NCBI GenBank assembly: GCA_023265015.1
Contig: JAHFUO010000007.1
Coordinates: forward strand, 1 to 38,281
Origin: Acidobacteriota bacterium
GTDB lineage: Bacteria; Acidobacteriota; Vicinamibacteria; Vicinamibacterales; UBA2999
Direction: 5' to 3'
DNA length: 38,281 bases
Made by a program: the position numbers and the translations under genes
Notes under the pieces: generated by a model
Database searches by the model: none
Told to the model about the DNA's origin: nothing
Seen by the model: only the letters and a program-made list of their open reading frames with translations
In this document: positions 34,470 through 38,281 of the stretch, piece by piece
Layout of the letters: the number at the start of each line of letters is the position of its first letter
Position numbering within the stretch: position 1 is the first letter of the stretch

Positions 34470-34997
34470 GTGATCCACGCGACGACCATCCTTGCCGTCA
34501 GGCACCAGGAGCGCACGGTGCTGGCCGGCGACGGGCAGGTGACGTTCGGCAGCACGGTGCTGAAGCAGAGCGCGAAGAAGATCCGCCGGCTCTACAACGA
34601 ATCGATCCTCGCCGGCTTTGCCGGCTCCGCCGCCGATTCGTTCGCGCTCTTCTCGCGGTTCGAATCGAAGCTCGAGCAGTATCGCGGCAATCTCGAACGC
34701 GCCGCTGTGGAGCTCGCGCGCGACTGGCGCACCGATCGCCTCCTTCGTCGTCTCGAGGCGATGCTGATCGTCGCTGACAAGAAATCGACGTTCCTGCTGT
34801 CCGGCACCGGTGATCTGATCGAGCCCGACGATGGGATCGTGGCCGTGGGATCCGGCGGGCCGTACGCCATGGCGGCGGCGCGCGCGCTCGCGCGGCACAG
34901 CCAGCTCGACGCGCGCCACATTGCCGTCGAGGCGATGGCGATCGCGGCCGACATCTGCATCTATACGAACCAGAGCCTCACGATCGAAGAGTTGTAA
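34470..34997 (+). CDS. hslV: ATP-dependent protease peptidase subunit HslV
   Basis: About 175 aa. Proteasome-beta-like threonine peptidase. The start chosen is GTG 34470, giving [11 protein letters not shown]. The catalytic threonine would be T5 after removal of a four-residue propeptide, similar to the short propeptide of Bacillus Clp[21 protein letters not shown] and the C-terminal [15 protein letters not shown] are typical. TTG 34452 is an alternative start. HslU follows after five bases, and together they form the HslVU protease. Confidence 0.94.
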   Translation: MIHATTILAVRHQERTVLAGDGQVTFGSTVLKQSAKKIRRLYNESILAGFAGSAADSFALFSRFESKLEQYRGNLERAAVELARDWRTDRLLRRLEAMLIVADKKSTFLLSGTGDLIEPDDGIVAVGSGGPYAMAAARALARHSQLDARHIAVEAMAIAADICIYTNQSLTIEEL

Positions 34998-35002
34998 GCG
35001 CG

Positions 35003-36397
<1,395 letters not shown>

Positions 36398-36646
36398 CTG
36401 GCCCGCCTCTTGCGATGACGTGTCGGGGTGTCGGGGTGTCGAACCTGCGGATCGGCGCCGCGATTTTTTGGCGTGATTTTCACGCGATCCTGTAGAATCG
36501 CTTCACGTGTCGGACAAAAATGTTGAAGAGTGATCCAGCTAAGACAGGAACGTACGGGCATTGGGCTGCGCCCGGCTTTTCGCACGGCCGGATCGCGACG
36601 CCTTTGTTTCTAAAGACCCTTTTCGGATCAGGAATGTAGGAGACCT
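36398..36646. other. intergenic leader before the NifA-like gene
   Basis: 249 bases between hslU and the NifA-like activator. It contains a short GTGTCGGG tandem (about 36419-36440), then a locally AT-rich area (ttttttggcgtgattttcacgcgatcctgtagaat). A candidate promoter is TTGGCG (36468-36473) and TAGAAT (36493-36498) with a 19-base spacer, longer than ideal. GTAGGAG (about 36637-36643) is a good ribosome site for the next gene. Short GTGATTTTCACGCG self-complementarity is also seen. Confidence 0.45.
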
Positions 36647-38275
<1,629 letters not shown>

Positions 38276-38281
38276 CCACGA

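Noticed and set aside
36468-36484. sigma-54 promoter (-24/-12) before the NifA-like gene
   Set aside because: TTGGCGTG fits the -24 part, but the -12 position reads TTCA rather than TTGC.

Overview
The window is 38 kb of GC-rich, densely packed bacterial chromosome. The gene content suggests an acidobacterium, probably close to the Vicinamibacteria (inferred from gene style, not from any marker search). The pointers are an Oar-like TonB-dependent receptor with an N-terminal carboxypeptidase-regulatory domain, small exported DUF6152-type proteins, several sigma-54 activators, ECF sigma factors, and many short intergenic hairpin and word repeats. No rRNA, tRNA, CRISPR array, transposase or prophage gene is visible. 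No stretch over 300 bases lacks a gene.

Layout. 1-4748 (+): repeat array, TonB-dependent receptor, DUF6152 protein and an exported protein, which together look like a surface uptake or processing module. 4783-6004 (-): ECF-type sigma factor, STAS anti-anti-sigma protein and an 87-aa protein. 6042-7887 (+): lysA and tmk, overlapping. 7976-12524 (-): conserved rplU-rpmA-obgE-nadD-rsfS run, continuing into a small sigma-54-type AAA+ regulator and comF. 12657-13854 (-): TPR protein and a lipoprotein. 14102-23198 (+): dprA-topA-trmFO-xerC (the Bacillus smf-topA-gid-codV order), then an active/inactive M16 peptidase pair. 23425-26115 (-): NtrC-type response regulator and PAS histidine kinase. 26316-28975 (-): ABC-F ATPase and an unusual excisionase-HTH plus receiver regulator. 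29168-33378 (+): ECF sigma factor, zinc anti-sigma factor, an exported protein, a lipoprotein and an APC permease. 33439-34275 (-): PEGA-domain protein. 34470-36397 (+): hslV-hslU, partners of the dprA-topA-trmFO-xerC cluster in Firmicutes but here about 14 kb away. 36647-38275 (+): NifA-like GAF/AAA+/Fis activator.

The housekeeping genes are ordinary. The most interesting layer is the repeats, which fall into three architectures. (1) A GTAGG(G/C)CGGGT...ACCCG(G/C)C hairpin, single or tandem, which in three cases supplies the TAG stop codon of the neighbouring gene. (2) Perfect palindromes with a short loop (REPIN-like). One is inserted in frame in trmFO. Another spans the rsfS/activator junction. 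(3) Word-repeat elements, each built from a 6-11 nt word repeated with variation and mostly folded back as an imperfect inverted repeat. One has become a Pro-rich linker in the ABC-F protein, and another provides the C-terminus of the APC permease. No complete new defence or metabolic system could be supported. The repeat-coding interplay and a few regulators with odd architectures are the best leads.
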